Below are positions 1 to 12,479 of a stretch of DNA of 64,000 nucleotides, one piece after another. The DNA is from Zopfochytrium polystomum. Lineage: Eukaryota; Chytridiomycota; Chytridiomycetes; Chytridiales; Chytridiaceae. Location of the stretch: the NCBI GenBank assembly GCA_025765615.1, contig JAIVFJ010000001.1:310001-374000 (forward strand). Reading direction: 5' to 3'. Both the position numbers and the translations under genes were made by a program. The notes under the pieces are model-generated. The model did no database searches, had not been told where the DNA came from, and was given only the letters and a program-made list of their open reading frames with translations. Each line of letters begins with the position of its first letter. Within the stretch, counting starts at the first letter, position 1.

Positions 1-95
1 TAACTCCTCTCAGCTCCTTGTCTGCCTTGTCCTGTCCTGCCCTGTTCTTGACAGAAGTCGAATTAAGATCTATTTGAATCCCTCCCCCCCCCCAG

Positions 96-503
96 TGTTA
101 GGCAGGCAGATCTGATTGGTTAGCAACAAGAGGCACAAGACAGACCCAATCCTATTGTTACTGTCAGCTATCATTCTCACAATACCCATGGGGAGAGTGA
201 ACCACTGCCAATGCAGACCCAGGCGCTGGCTTGCACTGTTGACAATACTCTGAGTATTAAGTGGAACGGAAACCTGGTGTAAACAGTTTTCCTCCTCCTC
301 TGCTCAAGCAGATAATATAGGAGAGGGTGTTACCCTGTGTCAGTCACACTTGCCCTAGCAACTATTATAGAATGCATATCATCATTATGTAACAATTATT
401 CATAACAGAGTTTTTATCTCTCTCTCCAATTTGGGGAGAAGGACCACCCACAAACACTTATCTCCACTCCTTCGACTCCCTCACTCAGGGTAGACTGTTT
501 ACA
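96..503. repeat. LTR-like repeat, copy 1 of 3
   Basis: A 408-bp block begins TGTTAGGCAG and ends CTGTTTACA, the TG...CA ends expected of an LTR. It closely matches 47463-47872 along its whole length, and 16447-16738 over its first three quarters. The shared core includes GTTAGCAACAAGAGGCACAA near the start and GATAATATAGGAGAG in the middle. No coding sequence lies inside and I see no target-site duplication, so this is probably a solo or truncated LTR. Confidence 0.7.
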
Positions 504-1965
504 CATAGTACCTTGTCGCACGTTCTTGTCATCGGATTGAATTGTTGTTGCAAAGCAGACCACAGCTGCAGGGATCACGTGGAAAGGATCATCGTGTCGA
601 TAAGTCGGGGAATAGTCCGGAGCCTGCAGAAACCACATCCCCATTGCCCCACCTTACAAAGACGATGTGCCTTGGCTTAGTCGAGCTGTGCGAGACCTCG
701 AGCTGCGGTAGCGCGTCGCCGCCGTTCCGATCCCAGAGAGAGTGTGATCGATGGTCGAAACAACAACTGCAGCGAGAGCCCCCCTGAACCAGGCCGCACC
801 GACCCGCCTCCCTTCTTACTCAGACAGTACGCCCGGTTTCGTGGCCGTCGTGCACGCCTGACGAAGAAAGTGTCCAATCGTCTTTTCCCCCTTTCTTCGG
901 TTTTGGTACTATGGCATAGTCATCCTTTCTTCTCAACATGACAAGAAGCTCGTTTCATCATTCTGCCCGTAAACGGCTCATTGTGAAGTAGTTCGGCAAT
1001 TTCTTCGAGTGGGTGATGGGAAATTCTTTCGTCGCATTTCTGCCATTTGGTTGTAGAACAACGTACAGCGACGCACACTAAGCTGAAGGAGAGAATCTGA
1101 AGCAGTGCGTTGAAATGTCTGGACTGGCTGTTTATTTGTTGTTGTGCAGGGCTTGCGGTCGAGTGCCTTCGATGTACCTGGTCTTGTATTCAACACTTGA
1201 AAAATCCACTAAACACGCCAAACGCTTATAGGACGAAATTACGGGCAAAGTCGATCACTATTTGCTGCAAGCAACTGAGCATAAGCTCCGCACGTATTCT
1301 CGTCTGCACTGTGTCGCGCAGCCCCGCCTCCAACCTATGTTTCGAAATAGCCCAAAGACATAGTTCGATTATCCTCAATATATTCTTCGCCGTGCGACCA
1401 CAGGAACGGCTGAGCCGGAGAAGTGAATTGAGAAAGCCAGCGGAGCTTGGAAAGGCATCAATGCGAGGGATCGCCCAAAGGCAGTCTCCTTTTTTGTTGT
1501 GAAATAGCGTCACTACCACCTCGCTTTCGTGGAAAACTTCTTGAATCTGCTCAATCCCAGTGATCGAAACAGTCTAGTGAGGTGAGCCGGGAACCGACGT
1601 CATACTTGGTTATCCTTCGGATCTGAGCAACCCTTCTCGTCGTTTCTGAAAAATGCTGATATGCGAAGAATGAAACGCTTGCTTCAGCTGGATCACTTCC
1701 GGAGCACTCGGCTATATGATTCTTAATTATCGGGTCGGTACTCCGTGCGACTCCTTCTTGTTCGTCATCGTTTTCCTCCCAGGAGGTTATAGTGGGGCAC
1801 TGGGGGATGTGTTGTCCACAACGCGAAAGGAGGCGCACCCCTTGCAGTTGTGGCTGGGTGTGGCTGGGTGGCTGCCGCCTTCCATTTGGATCCACTGATC
1901 TGCGTGGACTTTCTTTTCAGAATCCCCACGAAACAAACGATCGACAGCAGCAAAAGAAAACACAG
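504..1965. other. Intergenic stretch without a supported gene
   Basis: Open frames occur here on both strands (for example around 1110-1502), but none has recognisable domains or a convincing exon structure, and both strands are about equally open. The last few hundred bases, ending in an A-rich leader at about 1930-1965, are probably the promoter and 5' UTR of the J-domain gene. Confidence 0.5.
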
Positions 1966-3045
1966 ATGGCCGCCAGCTCCAACACCGTGCCCGACTTCGA
2001 CCCATACGAAGTGCTCGGCGTGTCGCGAAACGCCTCGGAAGACGACATCAAGCGAGGTAAGCTCCGTGGTTCGATGAGGGCCCCGTTGCCCCTTCAGCCG
2101 TCAGCCGCCGAGGCCTTGTGAGTTGACAATGACCCGCCTTCCCACACCTTCCCCATCACCTCCCCACCACTCCTGCGAACTTTTCAGGCTACAAGCGCGC
2201 CGCACTCGCCACCCACCCCGACAAGGCCCCACCAGCGGAGAAGGCCGATGCCGAGGTAAAGTTCAAGATTGTGTCGGAAGCGTACGAGGTACTTCGCGAT
2301 CCGCAGGCCCGCAGCGCCTACGATCGGTACGGATGGCAGGGCGTCCGCGGCACGCCCGCCTCCGGTAGCGATCCCGGCCCCGCGTTCGGAGGCGCTGCTG
2401 GGTACGATCCGTGGGGCTTCCCGCAGCAACAGCAGCCGCAACACCCGTTCTTTGGGTTCCACCCGTTCCAATTCCACGATCCGCGCATGCTGTTTCAGTT
2501 GAGTATATGGCTCCTTTGGACTGGTTTTGCGCCTAACCCTTCCGCGCTTGTGTCCTTTTAGGGAGCTCTTTGCAAACGACCCGTTCTTTTCCGCACACCA
2601 CCAGTTCCACCAGCAAGCGCACCAAAACCATCACCACCAACGCCAGCATCAGCACCAGCAGCAGCACCAACACCAATTCAACAGCATGCACCACCCCATG
2701 TTCCCGCCAATGTTCCCGCAAATGTTCCCGCCGATGATGCACGGAGACCCGTTTTCGCAGATGGGCATGGGCTTGGGCGGCGGCTCCGGCTCCTTCTCGA
2801 CATCTTTTTCGTCCTCTTCGTCTTCGCTTGGCGGTGGCGGCGGCGGAATGCGGTCCAGCTCGACTCGCACCACCGTCGTCAACGGCGAACGGGTGACCGT
2901 CAAGACGATTTCGGACGGCACCAACACGAGAACGGAGACGATTCGCGTCGCTAGGGATGGCACTGAGACTCGGGAGGTTGTCGAAAATGGCGTTCCGGTA
3001 ATCGAGGGTGGCAACAGTAGCACAAGGCAGCGGCTGACTGGATGA
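1966..3045 (+). CDS. J-domain co-chaperone, DNAJB6/DNAJB2-like (class B Hsp40)
   Basis: The CDS joins 1966-2056, 2188-2497 and 2562-3045 with GT-AG introns and continuous phase, giving 294 residues. The J domain fills the N-terminal third: DPYEVLGV in exon 1, the catalytic HPDK that stimulates Hsp70 ATPase just after the first intron, then helix III. A Gly/Phe/Pro-rich linker follows, then a His/Gln-rich tract around 2600-2690. A Gly/Ser-rich block and a C-terminal part of short beta-like segments resemble the Ser-rich and C-terminal regions of DNAJB6. No zinc-finger region is present, so this is not class A. The expected role is to load clients on cytosolic or nuclear Hsp70 and suppress aggregation. 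The ATG at 1966 is the first in frame with the J domain. The His tract is longer than usual. Confidence 0.9.
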
Positions 3046-3827
3046 GCACATCATACTCCCACGGACGTCATGCGACTCAGCTTCCTGATCATATTTTCAT
3101 CCAATCACTGTCGGTTTTTACTGTCGTCACTCCTGTAGCGTTTCTCACTCGCACTTGCTGAACGGAAAAGCTTTTTATACCTTGAATGCTGTGGAAGTGA
3201 ACGGCGGTGTAACCCACAAATAAATACAATACAATTCACACTTGCATCAGCCAATGATTTTTGTAACTGCGTGGAGTCATCCATAGCTTCCCGCCAACTC
3301 TCTTGGGAATCGGCCGGCTCTTTGTTCGAGGCTAGATATGACGCCTTCGCCCAGTGGGGTCGAGGGCTACTAAAGTAAGTGCGAGTCCCTCTCCACGATT
3401 GGTAGTGGTAGGCTTGGTTGCTCGAGTGGTCGTGCTGAGTGCGAAATGCGCCAATGCTGACGCCGAGGCTGCAAAGATCTGGAATCGATAGCAGACGCTC
3501 TCCAAAATGCATCTGTCCTGCTAGAAGGGGGATGCGTGCTCTGTGGGTTCGAGTAAAAAGGATGCCGGTGGTGATAACGTCCGAGCACTTCCGAGCTGCT
3601 CCTCTCCCTGCCAAAGTTCGATTGGACTGCTTCCTTCCGATCCCAACAACCATCCTCTTCATCGGGGCCATCGTCGCCGTCAGGCAGAATCTGGGCGGGG
3701 AAATCGACGGAACCCGTTCGATCGAAGGTACGGAGGAACTACTTCGGGTGTTTTGGTGGGAGAGGGTGAATCGGAACGGGCGCATGGCTGGAAAGGTGGT
3801 CTATGTTGGGGCTGTTGGGGCCGCCTT
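3046..3827. other. 3' region of the J-domain gene and unassigned sequence
   Basis: An AATAAATACAAT tract near 3219-3230 could serve as the polyadenylation signal of the J-domain gene. The minus strand holds a long open frame (about 3370-3720) with an acidic run followed by basic Ser/Pro-rich sequence. It may be an exon of the small minus-strand gene next to it, but I could not join the two with confident splice sites. Confidence 0.35.
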
Positions 3828-4317
3828 CTACGTGAGGTCTGTGCTGTAGTTGCGGCTCAGCTGCTGGAGGAATCCCATAGGGTTGTCGATGTATTGCTGG
3901 AGCTCATTGTGAAATGAGGTTCTTTGAGAAAGATTGTGCGTAGTGGATTAGTACCTGGCTGTCTTCGCGCTCGGCAGTCATTGCGTTCCCTTGAGACTGT
4001 GTACAGAAGGGATACGGGATCGGGTGCGCTGGGAAGTCGAATCGGCTAACGTGTTGGCCGTAGTTCTCGGGCCCGTCGTAACCGCCAAGCTGCTGCTGAA
4101 ACGCTGAAACGCAGCGAACTGCGTCATCGACGGGTGCGGTCCGCTGCTCGCGTCTACGTGATGAGGGTACAGCCAGTGCGTCGTTGTTCTCGTCGGGTTC
4201 CAAGGTTTGGGCCGGGTGGTGGTGGTGATTTTGCTGGAACGGATGGTGTGGTTGCTCGAGGCGGCAGTAGACGGTCAAACTTGGTCCGAACTCGGGCTGC
4301 GCAGCCGTCCTTCGCAA
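3828..4317 (-). CDS. Possible small spliced gene of unknown function
   Basis: Two minus-strand exons join well: 4317-3955, then 3896-3828 ending in TAG. The 58-nt intron starts GTACTAAT and ends CTCCAG, and the frame is kept. The predicted 143-residue piece has a His-rich N-terminal part, a central segment containing GGYDGPENYGQHVSRFDFP, and a C-terminal NPMGFLQQLSRNY motif. It has no signal peptide, membrane segment or family that I recognise. No in-frame ATG precedes the first exon before a stop, so either a 5' exon upstream of about 4320 is missing from this model or the gene is not real. It lies tail-to-tail with the J-domain gene. Confidence 0.35.
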
Positions 4318-4753
4318 TGCTATGTTTAATTAGACTGTCAGATTCCCCTTGTCTGTACCAGTTCTAGGAGTTCTAAGTTGATTGTTGAGCCCCTTTTTTT
4401 ATATTTTTTTTATGATTGCCCGCCCGCAAGCGCTTGGCCCCCAACAACTACCCCCTTCCGCACCTACCCTCTTTCTGCGTCTTACGCCAACTCGATTGGG
4501 CTTGCCATTTCGCCTACACGAGGTGAGTTCAGACCTCTCCTCCCTTCGAAATCATTCCAAAAGTAAAACGAAGATGAAAACGGTCCTCCCACCGCCTGTG
4601 ACTACATTCAATGTGGTGGGTCTCGCACTGCTCCTTGTTTGTGCTGCGCTTGAGTCAGCCTACGTTTTGTGCAAGTGGTAAATGCACTTCAAGAGAATGT
4701 AATTTTCTACAGTCGTCCCACCCTCTGGCTTCGCCACCGGGCCGGCACAAAGC

Positions 4754-4758
<5 letters not shown>

Positions 4759-4804
<46 letters not shown>
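4759..4804. repeat. (AG)n microsatellite
   Basis: About 23 uninterrupted AG units lie between the possible small gene and the RasGEF promoter region. A mirror-type (TC)n tract follows about 250 bp downstream, so the two could pair as an imperfect inverted structure. Confidence 0.95.
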
Positions 4805-4808
<4 letters not shown>

Positions 4809-5050
4809 AGTTTGCACTATGCAGACCATGCTGGGGATGGCGCGGACTGCATGTTGAAAATGAAAATGGGTTGGTGGGTCAATTTGTGTGCGTGTGCCTG
4901 TTCTGTGGCCCCGTGATTCATAATTAATTTCCAGTCTATGCAGAGAGAGAGGCGCGGATTAATTGGACCAACCAGGACACTGCAACCCCGTGATCCTGAT
5001 TCCATCCAAAAAAGTTTTCAGCCCGTGAGGATGACGTACAGAACGTTAAC

Positions 5051-5068
5051 TCTCTCTCTCTCTCTCTG

Positions 5069-5115
<47 letters not shown>
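5051..5115. repeat. (TC)n microsatellite, once interrupted
   Basis: Two TC runs are separated by GTA, followed by degenerate TC-rich sequence to about 5165. The tract lies about 500 bp upstream of the RasGEF start codon, in a pyrimidine-rich promoter or leader region. Confidence 0.95.
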
Positions 5116-5119
<4 letters not shown>

Positions 5120-5627
5120 CTTTCTCTCTCGCTGTCTCTCTGTGTTGTTTCTGTCTCTGTCTCTATGTGTATAAATGTCCTCTCTGTCTCCCTCAGATTT
5201 CGCCCACCGTCTTTCTCGTCTCTCGTTCCTGTCACTTGGTGGCTCTGCATCCTACTAATTGGCCACTTCAGATACCGCCTCCACCCGCTGAACCGCGTAT
5301 AACAAGACATATCGAAACCGCGGGAGCGGGCAAGCGAGCGAAGGAGCGATCGAGGAGCGAAAGCGGAGCGGGTCGTGCACGGCCGGCGCCACTACTCCGT
5401 TGGGTACACGAGCCCCATCCTTCCCGTTCGCCTCGGCCCCCCAGTTCTCGGACTCCACGTAGCAAGGGCGCTCAGATTCGCTGCAATCTTTTACCCCCGA
5501 CTCCTCACCGCACTCTCGCCGTGCGCGAGGGCTCAAGTTGTTCATTTGAGGAAGAACTTTTTTTCCCCTTCTGTCGGGAGGAAAGAACAAAAAACAAGAA
5601 GGCAACGAAAAATAAAAAAAAAACGAG

Positions 5628-8600
5628 ATGGCGTCGCCCGCTGCTGCATCGGCGGTGTCGCCTCCGCCCGGCGCGTCTGCCGTCGTCGTCACTGCGCTCT
5701 TCGACTTCAACGCGCTCGACGAATCAGGCCTGTCGTTCAAAGCAGGGGACGTCATCCATGTCCACAACCAGCTGGTGTCCGGTTGGTGGGACGGAACGTG
5801 CAATGGCGCCCGCGGTTGGTGCGTATCTCCCTCGCAACGTCCACTTTGCAAAGACGACCTTTGACATCTGAATCCTGATCTCCACCTCGTTTTGCGCTGC
5901 CTGCCGCCATCTCTCCCTAATCGTTTTCGGACGCACAGGTTCCCGTGCAACTATGTAACGCGCCCAGACCAAGCCCAGACGCCCGAGGAAGAGGCCACAA
6001 CGTGGGTTCGCCAGATCGCCCAGGACGGCACCATTTACTACGTGAATCGCTTCACAGGGGAGGCCTCGTTCCCTGCCCCAGCCTCGGGCGGTAGCTTCGA
6101 CAGCCTTCAAGGATCTCCTCGTCCGAATGAATCTCCTCGTGATTCCACCTCACTCCAATCTGCTACCCTCTCAGCTGGAGGCCGTTCCAGCAGCGGCAGT
6201 ACCCTGATTCTTCCCCCGGGATGGACGTCCTTCAAGGCCGACGATGGCGCTTTCGTTTATTACCATAGTGAAACGAAGGAAACATCTTGGGTGCCTCCGC
6301 CTGGTACAATGGCCGCACCCCTATCACCGCAAGCCGCGAGCTCGCCCGCAAGTGACTCGGTCAGAACTGTAAACGGCAGACCGGTTTCGTCGATCTCAAC
6401 GTTGAGAGCCGCGGCAATGAGCGAAGGGGTAAGCCTTTCAAGCGATTTCTCTTCCTCGTTCGAGGATTCTCACGTCTTTCCACAGCTTCCACCGAACTGG
6501 GGGAAAAAGCTGACCGCCGACGGGAAGATCTACTACTACAACATCGTCACGGACGAAACTATTTGGGACATTAACGACGTTAACCCGGAAACTGGAGAGT
6601 TGGTGAGTTTTGCCCAAATGTCTGCGTTTGGCCGGTTAGGGCTTCTTCGTGACGGTTCTTTTGGTCGCAGAAACTTCGCTCTGCAAGGCCGGCATCCTCC
6701 GTTCTTCCTGGTACTCTTGCGCTTGAGGACGGTCGTCGCTCCCAAGATAGTGATCCTGCCCGTTTGACATGGTCACATCTCATCAACAGCGTTACCGTCG
6801 CGATCCAAACCCTGGAGGGTTCAGCAGTACGAAATCAGCGGGAGCGCTTCATTCCTCAATCGTCTGCGATAGTTGAGTCGATTCGCGTCATGCTTTTCGC
6901 CTCTGGTACTGCTCGACGCGACGCACCACAAAGTGAAGCGCATCGACCTCTTCGGGCTCATTACAGGACTATTATGGCGACGTTGTCAACGTTAGTTATG
7001 GCTGCTAAACTAGCATCCAGCGTCTGGCCTCCGCCAGACGCAGTGTCTAGAATGCAGGCAGCAACAGCAGAAGTCCTCACAGCAGTTCAAAACTTCGTTG
7101 CAGCGGCTCAAGAAGCTGGGGTTGAAATACGCGCGGGAGCAGTTCCACCTGCACCAAATCTCTCCTCCGATGCCCCTCAATCCGTTACAACACCCGTCGC
7201 TGCGCCCGAGACGATGCAAGTCCCGAGCATCTCCCCATCACCATCGCAGCAGCAAGCGCTTCACCGGACATCGGTCGGAGGACCGGCAGCTCCTCACACG
7301 GGGCGCCTAACTTACGGGTCGAATTCCAACGACGCGGTAGTACCAGGAGAGACTCCAAGCTTTCAGGTCGTTCTGCATCTCGAGAACTTTACAAACAGCA
7401 TTGTGGGTATGATCACTGCCCTGAATCAAGCCATTCACAGCGGCACTTGCGACTCAGCGAAGCTCATTTCAGACGTTCGGCAAATTGTCATGGAAGTAGG
7501 CAACTTTTTGTCAATTGTGGACGATATTCCTCTGGACTCCCTCTCTGAAGACGTCACAGTCGACTTTAAGGTGAACCGGCTGTCGCTTTACAACTCCATC
7601 TCGGGCCTTGTAATGGCGACTTCGACCGCAACCGGTCAATTCCCGCCGTCAAACGCGGTGGAGCAAGTTATTGTTTCGACGGGCTTGGTCGAAAAGGCAG
7701 TCAAGGATCTGTTGATCACCACAAAGTTTGTGATACAGGAACGAGAGCAGCGCGAGCAGTCGACGTTCCAGGAATATATGTCAGGTCAAAACTACGCTGC
7801 GCAGGGAGCATCGGCAGCACCTCGAGCGAGCCTTCAGTCCAGTTACAGCTCCGGAATGCAGGGCTACTCTGCCTATGCCAGCCAATCCCCTCTCCTTCAG
7901 CAGCCCGGCTACCAAACCTACTCTCCCCACGCCAGTTTCAACCAGATGCCTGCTTCTCAAGCACAACTGATATCGGCGACCCAGAGCATGTCCATCAGTG
8001 CCGACGTTCATGCCATGTACGCTGCAGCTGCTGCGGGTCGCTCTGCAAGCTTTGACCAATCTGGCTATTTGAGCGGCGACCGAAACAGCTACGGTGCCCA
8101 GACTGGGTTTGCCGAGGTTACCGAACTTGACCCGGAAGACCCGCTCGGTTTAATGAGATCCCCTGCGAATCGTCAGTCGAGGAAGTTGACCAAAGTTCTG
8201 GGGGCGGAGGTGATTCCAATCGACGTGTCGTTAGGCGGCACGCGTCCGGAAGACGCGGCTGGAGGTTCCGCAACTACACCAACAAGCGCACCAGCGTCTG
8301 GTAGCGGCGCCCCAACTGCGGCGAAACCATGGTACCTTCAATATGACTATTCCCCCAGTGATATTGTCCTGAATGCGGAGGGCCGTGTGAAAGGAGGGAA
8401 GCTGCCAGCTCTGGTCGAAAGATTGACAATGCACGACGCCGTGGATAACTTCTACGTACAAGCGTTCCTCCTCACATACCGCTCATTTACGACGACGCCC
8501 GAGTTTTTCGATCTTTTGAAGAAGCGCTTCTTACTTCAGGCTCCAGCGCTGAATGAGATCGAGCTCGAAGAGTGGACAAGGGCAAAGAAGAAGCCCATTT

Positions 8601-9837
8601 GCTTCCGGTATGGTTGTTTGAAGTTTCAGACGATCTCCCTCTAACACCTTTTTTCGTGATTTGCATCAACAAGTGTTTTCAACGTCATGAAACTCTGGCT
8701 CGAAACCTACTACCAGGATGACGAAGAAGATCGTGCAGCTGTAGTTGATTTGAAGTCTTTTGCGACAACAGCCATGCAAGATGAGGATGGCAAGCTTGGT
8801 CTTTCGCTCTCAAAGGAGCTCGTGAAGCTTGTTGAACGGCGCGGTCAAGGTTTAATGAAAAAGGTTTTGAAAACCATGGGAAAGGATGCCCCACCGCCTA
8901 TTCTTCCTCGAACACTTAAGCGGATCAAGTTTCTTGAGATTGATGCGCTGGAAATCGCTCGACAACTCACGATCATCGAGGCTAAAATGTACAACAAGAT
9001 TCAACCGGTTGAGTTCTTGCGAAAGGCGTTCAGCGACAAAGAGCCGGATCCAGCTGGGAAACCGAAAGCCCCCAACGTCAAGGCCATGATAACCATGTCC
9101 AACCAGGTATCTGGGTGGGTGGCACAAGGAATTTTGTCGGAGAAAGATCAGGCGAAACGAAAGAAGCTGATAATGCACTTTATCAGCATCGCTGAGGTAC
9201 TTGTCATACACATCTTCACTGTGTTTACCTAACTGTCCTTTCAGAAATGCCGGACTTTAAATAACTTTAACACTCTCATGGCGATCCTTGCTGGCCTGAA
9301 TACTTCTTCCATTCACCGTCTGCGTCGTACGTGGGAATTAGTGCCACCAAGGAATCTGCAGATATTTGAAACCCTCCGCGAAACAATGGACTCGACTAAA
9401 AACTTCTCGCGGTACCGCGAAACCCTGCACTCAATCAATCCGCCCTGTGTTCCATTTTTGGGCTTTTACCTCACCGACCTCACTTTTATCGAGGACGGCA
9501 GCCCCAACTTCCTCAAGTCGCAAGGTGACGGGGACTTGATCAATTTTGCCAAGAGAATGAAAACGAGCGAAGTTATCCGCGAAGTCCAGCAGTACCAGAA
9601 TGTGCCGTATCTGTTCACGCCCGTTCACGAGCTCCAGGAGTTCCTCACAGAAAGCTTTGAACACACAGTCGACGAAGGAGACTTGTACAACCTGTCTCTG
9701 CAGCTTGAGCCCAGGGAGAGGTGAGCTAAGCTGATTTATTTAACCCTGTTCGAAGAAATACGTAATCTGACCCTCCTCTTTCAAAAAGGGATGACGAAAA
9801 AATCGCCAGATTGCTCACCGAGTCAGGTTTTTTGTAA
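5628..9837 (+). CDS. Ras guanine-nucleotide exchange factor (CDC25-like) with SH3 and three WW domains
   Basis: Six exons (5628-5818, 5939-6602, 6671-8607, 8674-9196, 9245-9720, 9789-9837) join in frame at GT-AG sites to give 1,279 residues. The SH3 domain starts near residue 20 (ALFDFNA) and its GWFPCNYV end spans the first intron. Three WW motifs follow in exon 2, each with a YY or YYY core and paired aromatic ends (near 6000-6060, 6210-6300 and 6490-6570). A long Ser/Ala-rich and helical region leads to the RasGEF N-terminal module (about residues 850-990) and the catalytic CDC25 domain (about 1018-1265), which contains FLGFYLTDL. The family loads GTP on Ras at membranes, and the SH3 and WW modules should bind proline-rich partners. 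The short last exon adds a plausible helical tail. An A-rich leader precedes the ATG. Confidence 0.93.
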
Positions 9838-10576
9838 TACGCAGCACAGACATCCCTCCATTGTGGACGGCTCTCACTTTGTTCGTCGCTGCAAAAGAGA
9901 GTTTGATTTCGGCGATTACGATCCTTCCTTTCTGGTCCAGCTCTTCCATCGCCTCCACAACCCTCCTCACCGTTGTCTGACGCCCCCACCTCTCAAGAAA
10001 TCGATTCGCATATCCACGCACGTATCCATAGACGAGTTTTTGTCGCCGTCTCCACCTGTTTTTACTCCCGAAAACGTTTTTTCCGTCTCATTTTTTCTGT
10101 TCGTGTGGGTTTCCATGTTGCTTGCGTTGAAATCGGCTATCGTTTTGAGTGAGCCTGCCCTTCTTTCCATTCTCCCCCGCGCCAGTGGTTTCGACTTTAC
10201 TTGTATCGAGTGCATCCCTTTTTTTTTTTTTCGTCCCTTGCTTTGCTTCCTTTCCTACTCAGCCTTGGTCTTGTCTTCGCTTTGATTTACCTTCTTTTGA
10301 ACCAACCTTCTTGGAATCCCTAGGGGCACATGGGGCACCCTCTCGTTGATTTTTGCCTGCACAGGCCAGCGAGCCAGCCAGCCGGCGGGCAGCAGGCATC
10401 TACCCGCCTACCCTCTCACCTTCACCCTTTGTACTAAACAATATCGACCGACGTGATTTTTGCTGCCGCTAGCAGGCACTGGAGCAAGAGAAGAAGAAAA
10501 AAAATATATGATTCGTTTTTTTTTTTTTTTTTTTTTTTTTTGGTTTTTTTTGGTTTTTTTCGACTGCCTGCTCTAT
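9838..10576. other. Convergent 3' region with long T tract
   Basis: This holds the 3' flank of the RasGEF gene and the downstream flank of the minus-strand ankyrin-like gene. Runs of T occur at about 10220-10231 and 10518-10560. No coding sequence is supported. Confidence 0.6.
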
Positions 10577-12125
10577 TCATCTCTGGCATTCCCGGTACTC
10601 CTCCCACCATCGTGATAGATTCCTACCTTCGACCCCACGAGGTGGCGCTACTGACATTGCAATCGACTCCATCCATTCAAGGGTGGCAACATCGTCCCTG
10701 GCCATCAAGTAAGCGGTTGCTTTGGCCACGTCATCAAAAGCGGCTCCAGTTTCTGTCCACCACTGGAGCACATCCGCAAGCCTGCTGCGTGGAGAGTTGC
10801 AGCACACTCTGTGCATGCTCACAGAGGACGGCCAGTCCAGCTCGAAGCCACTCCGCCTCCACCATTCCAGCAAGTCGACGTCTCCAATGGAGTGACCGAG
10901 AACAAACTCTGACGAGAAGCTGAAAGTATCACAGTATTCCTTCCACCGCTGGAGGACTGCTACGCTCTTTCCAGCGCAGGCCGCGTGAATGACAGCCTGA
11001 GTGCATGACATCAGGATATTATGGTCTTTCAGCCATTGCAGAATCTCGACACGTCCACGCGTGCTTGCGCTGCATAGAACAGCCTCCGGCACGGCGGTAA
11101 AGGGCTTCCGCTTCCAGATCCGCCTCAGACGCCATTCGAATACGCTCAAGTTGCCAGCACCAGCAGCATCCTCCAGCCATTCATCGCGCCAAGTCCTCAA
11201 CATCTTGTTGGGTTTGCAGTCCATGGCGTAGTCCAAGATCCATATGTAAGCATTCCTGAGGGCTGAGGCTACTTCTGCTTGGCTCACGGCCACCTACGTG
11301 CCCATGGTTCTCGCACAACCACTTTAATGCCTGACGACGATGCAGCAGCGTCGAACGCAATCTGTTCATGTCCCAGTCCATCTGCAGCCCACTGTTACGA
11401 AGCCATTCCAAAACAGCAGCCTGATCATGAAGCGCGGCGATCCCCGGAGACGAGGAGCTGATCTGGTAACCAGACAACTTGAGCCACTCCAGAACCTCGA
11501 CATGTCCTTTCTCCACGGCAAGGGTGGAAACGCAGTTAGCAGCAAACGCATCAGGCGCGTATTCCCTCCAAAACTCCAGCGCTGGCACAGAACCGCAGCG
11601 CAAGGCGTTTTCGATCCCCGACTGAACAACGTCTTTGCGCGGGGAAAGAAACTCGTGCCGCTTCCACCACTCCAAGACCGTCAAATGCCCGTTCTCGCTC
11701 GCGTACGAGAGAACGGCCGTGTCGGTCCAGTTGACGGGGATCCCGCTAGTCCTCCACCACTCCAGCACCTCGACGCGTCCACTCCTCGCGGCGACGTTGA
11801 CGCACGAGACGGCGTCCCACATCAGCGGCATCCCGAGCGACTTCCACCACTCGAGAACCGACACGTGCCCGTCCTCGCTCGCGCTGCGCAGCCCGCTGCT
11901 CCATGTCCAAACCATGAACCCGCTGGTCCGCCACCACTCCAGCACATCCACTTGCCCGCAGGATTGCGCGAACCGCACGGATTCGAGCGCGGCGCCGGCC
12001 ATGTCGAAAAGGCCTTGCCCCAACTCGCGCCAGCACTCTAGCACGCCGACGTGGCCCGCCTTGGAAGCGCAGGTGATCGCTCTCGACGGCTTCTCGGTCC
12101 GAACCCAGAACTCGAGGCGCCTCTT

Positions 12126-12160
<35 letters not shown>

Positions 12161-12479
12161 AGCCCGGCGACGATCGGGTCGACGACGACGACGACGACGA
12201 CGACGTGGACGACGACGACGTGGACACCTCGTGGCATCGCAGCGTCCAGAGCAGCGTCTCGGGCGGGCGGACCGAGCCGAGCGCGACGGTCGCGTGCACG
12301 AAGCGGAAGCGGAGGAGGTCGGCGAGACCGCGGGCGCTGGCGCGGTCGATGCTGGCGGAGTCGATCGAGTGGAGGGCGAGCGCTTGGACGGATGGAAGGC
12401 GCAGCAGGGTTGCGAGGACGAATCGGTCGGGGCCGGGGAGGTGCGAGCAGATGGGCGGGCCGATGAGCGAGGCGTCCAT
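10577..12479 (-). pseudogene. Ankyrin-like repeat protein with a one-base frameshift
   Basis: The minus-strand frame starting at ATG 12479 encodes an N-terminal hydrophobic region, a Ser tract, a Pro tract, and then repeats of about 33 residues with a conserved VLEWW or VLEWL core after a GH/GR turn. It runs on in this frame past about 11295. The same repeat pattern (VEILQWL, DLLEWW, DVLQWW) resumes in the next frame and ends at 10577. Dropping one G at 11293-11294 would fuse both halves into a protein of about 633 residues. These are divergent ankyrin-type repeats, normally protein-binding scaffolds; partners cannot be predicted. Either the gene is broken or the assembly has an extra base. 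The expression context is unknown. Confidence 0.75.

Noticed and set aside
1110..1519. Overlapping open frames on both strands upstream of the J-domain gene
   Set aside because: Neither strand shows a domain, codon bias or splice support, and both are open equally.
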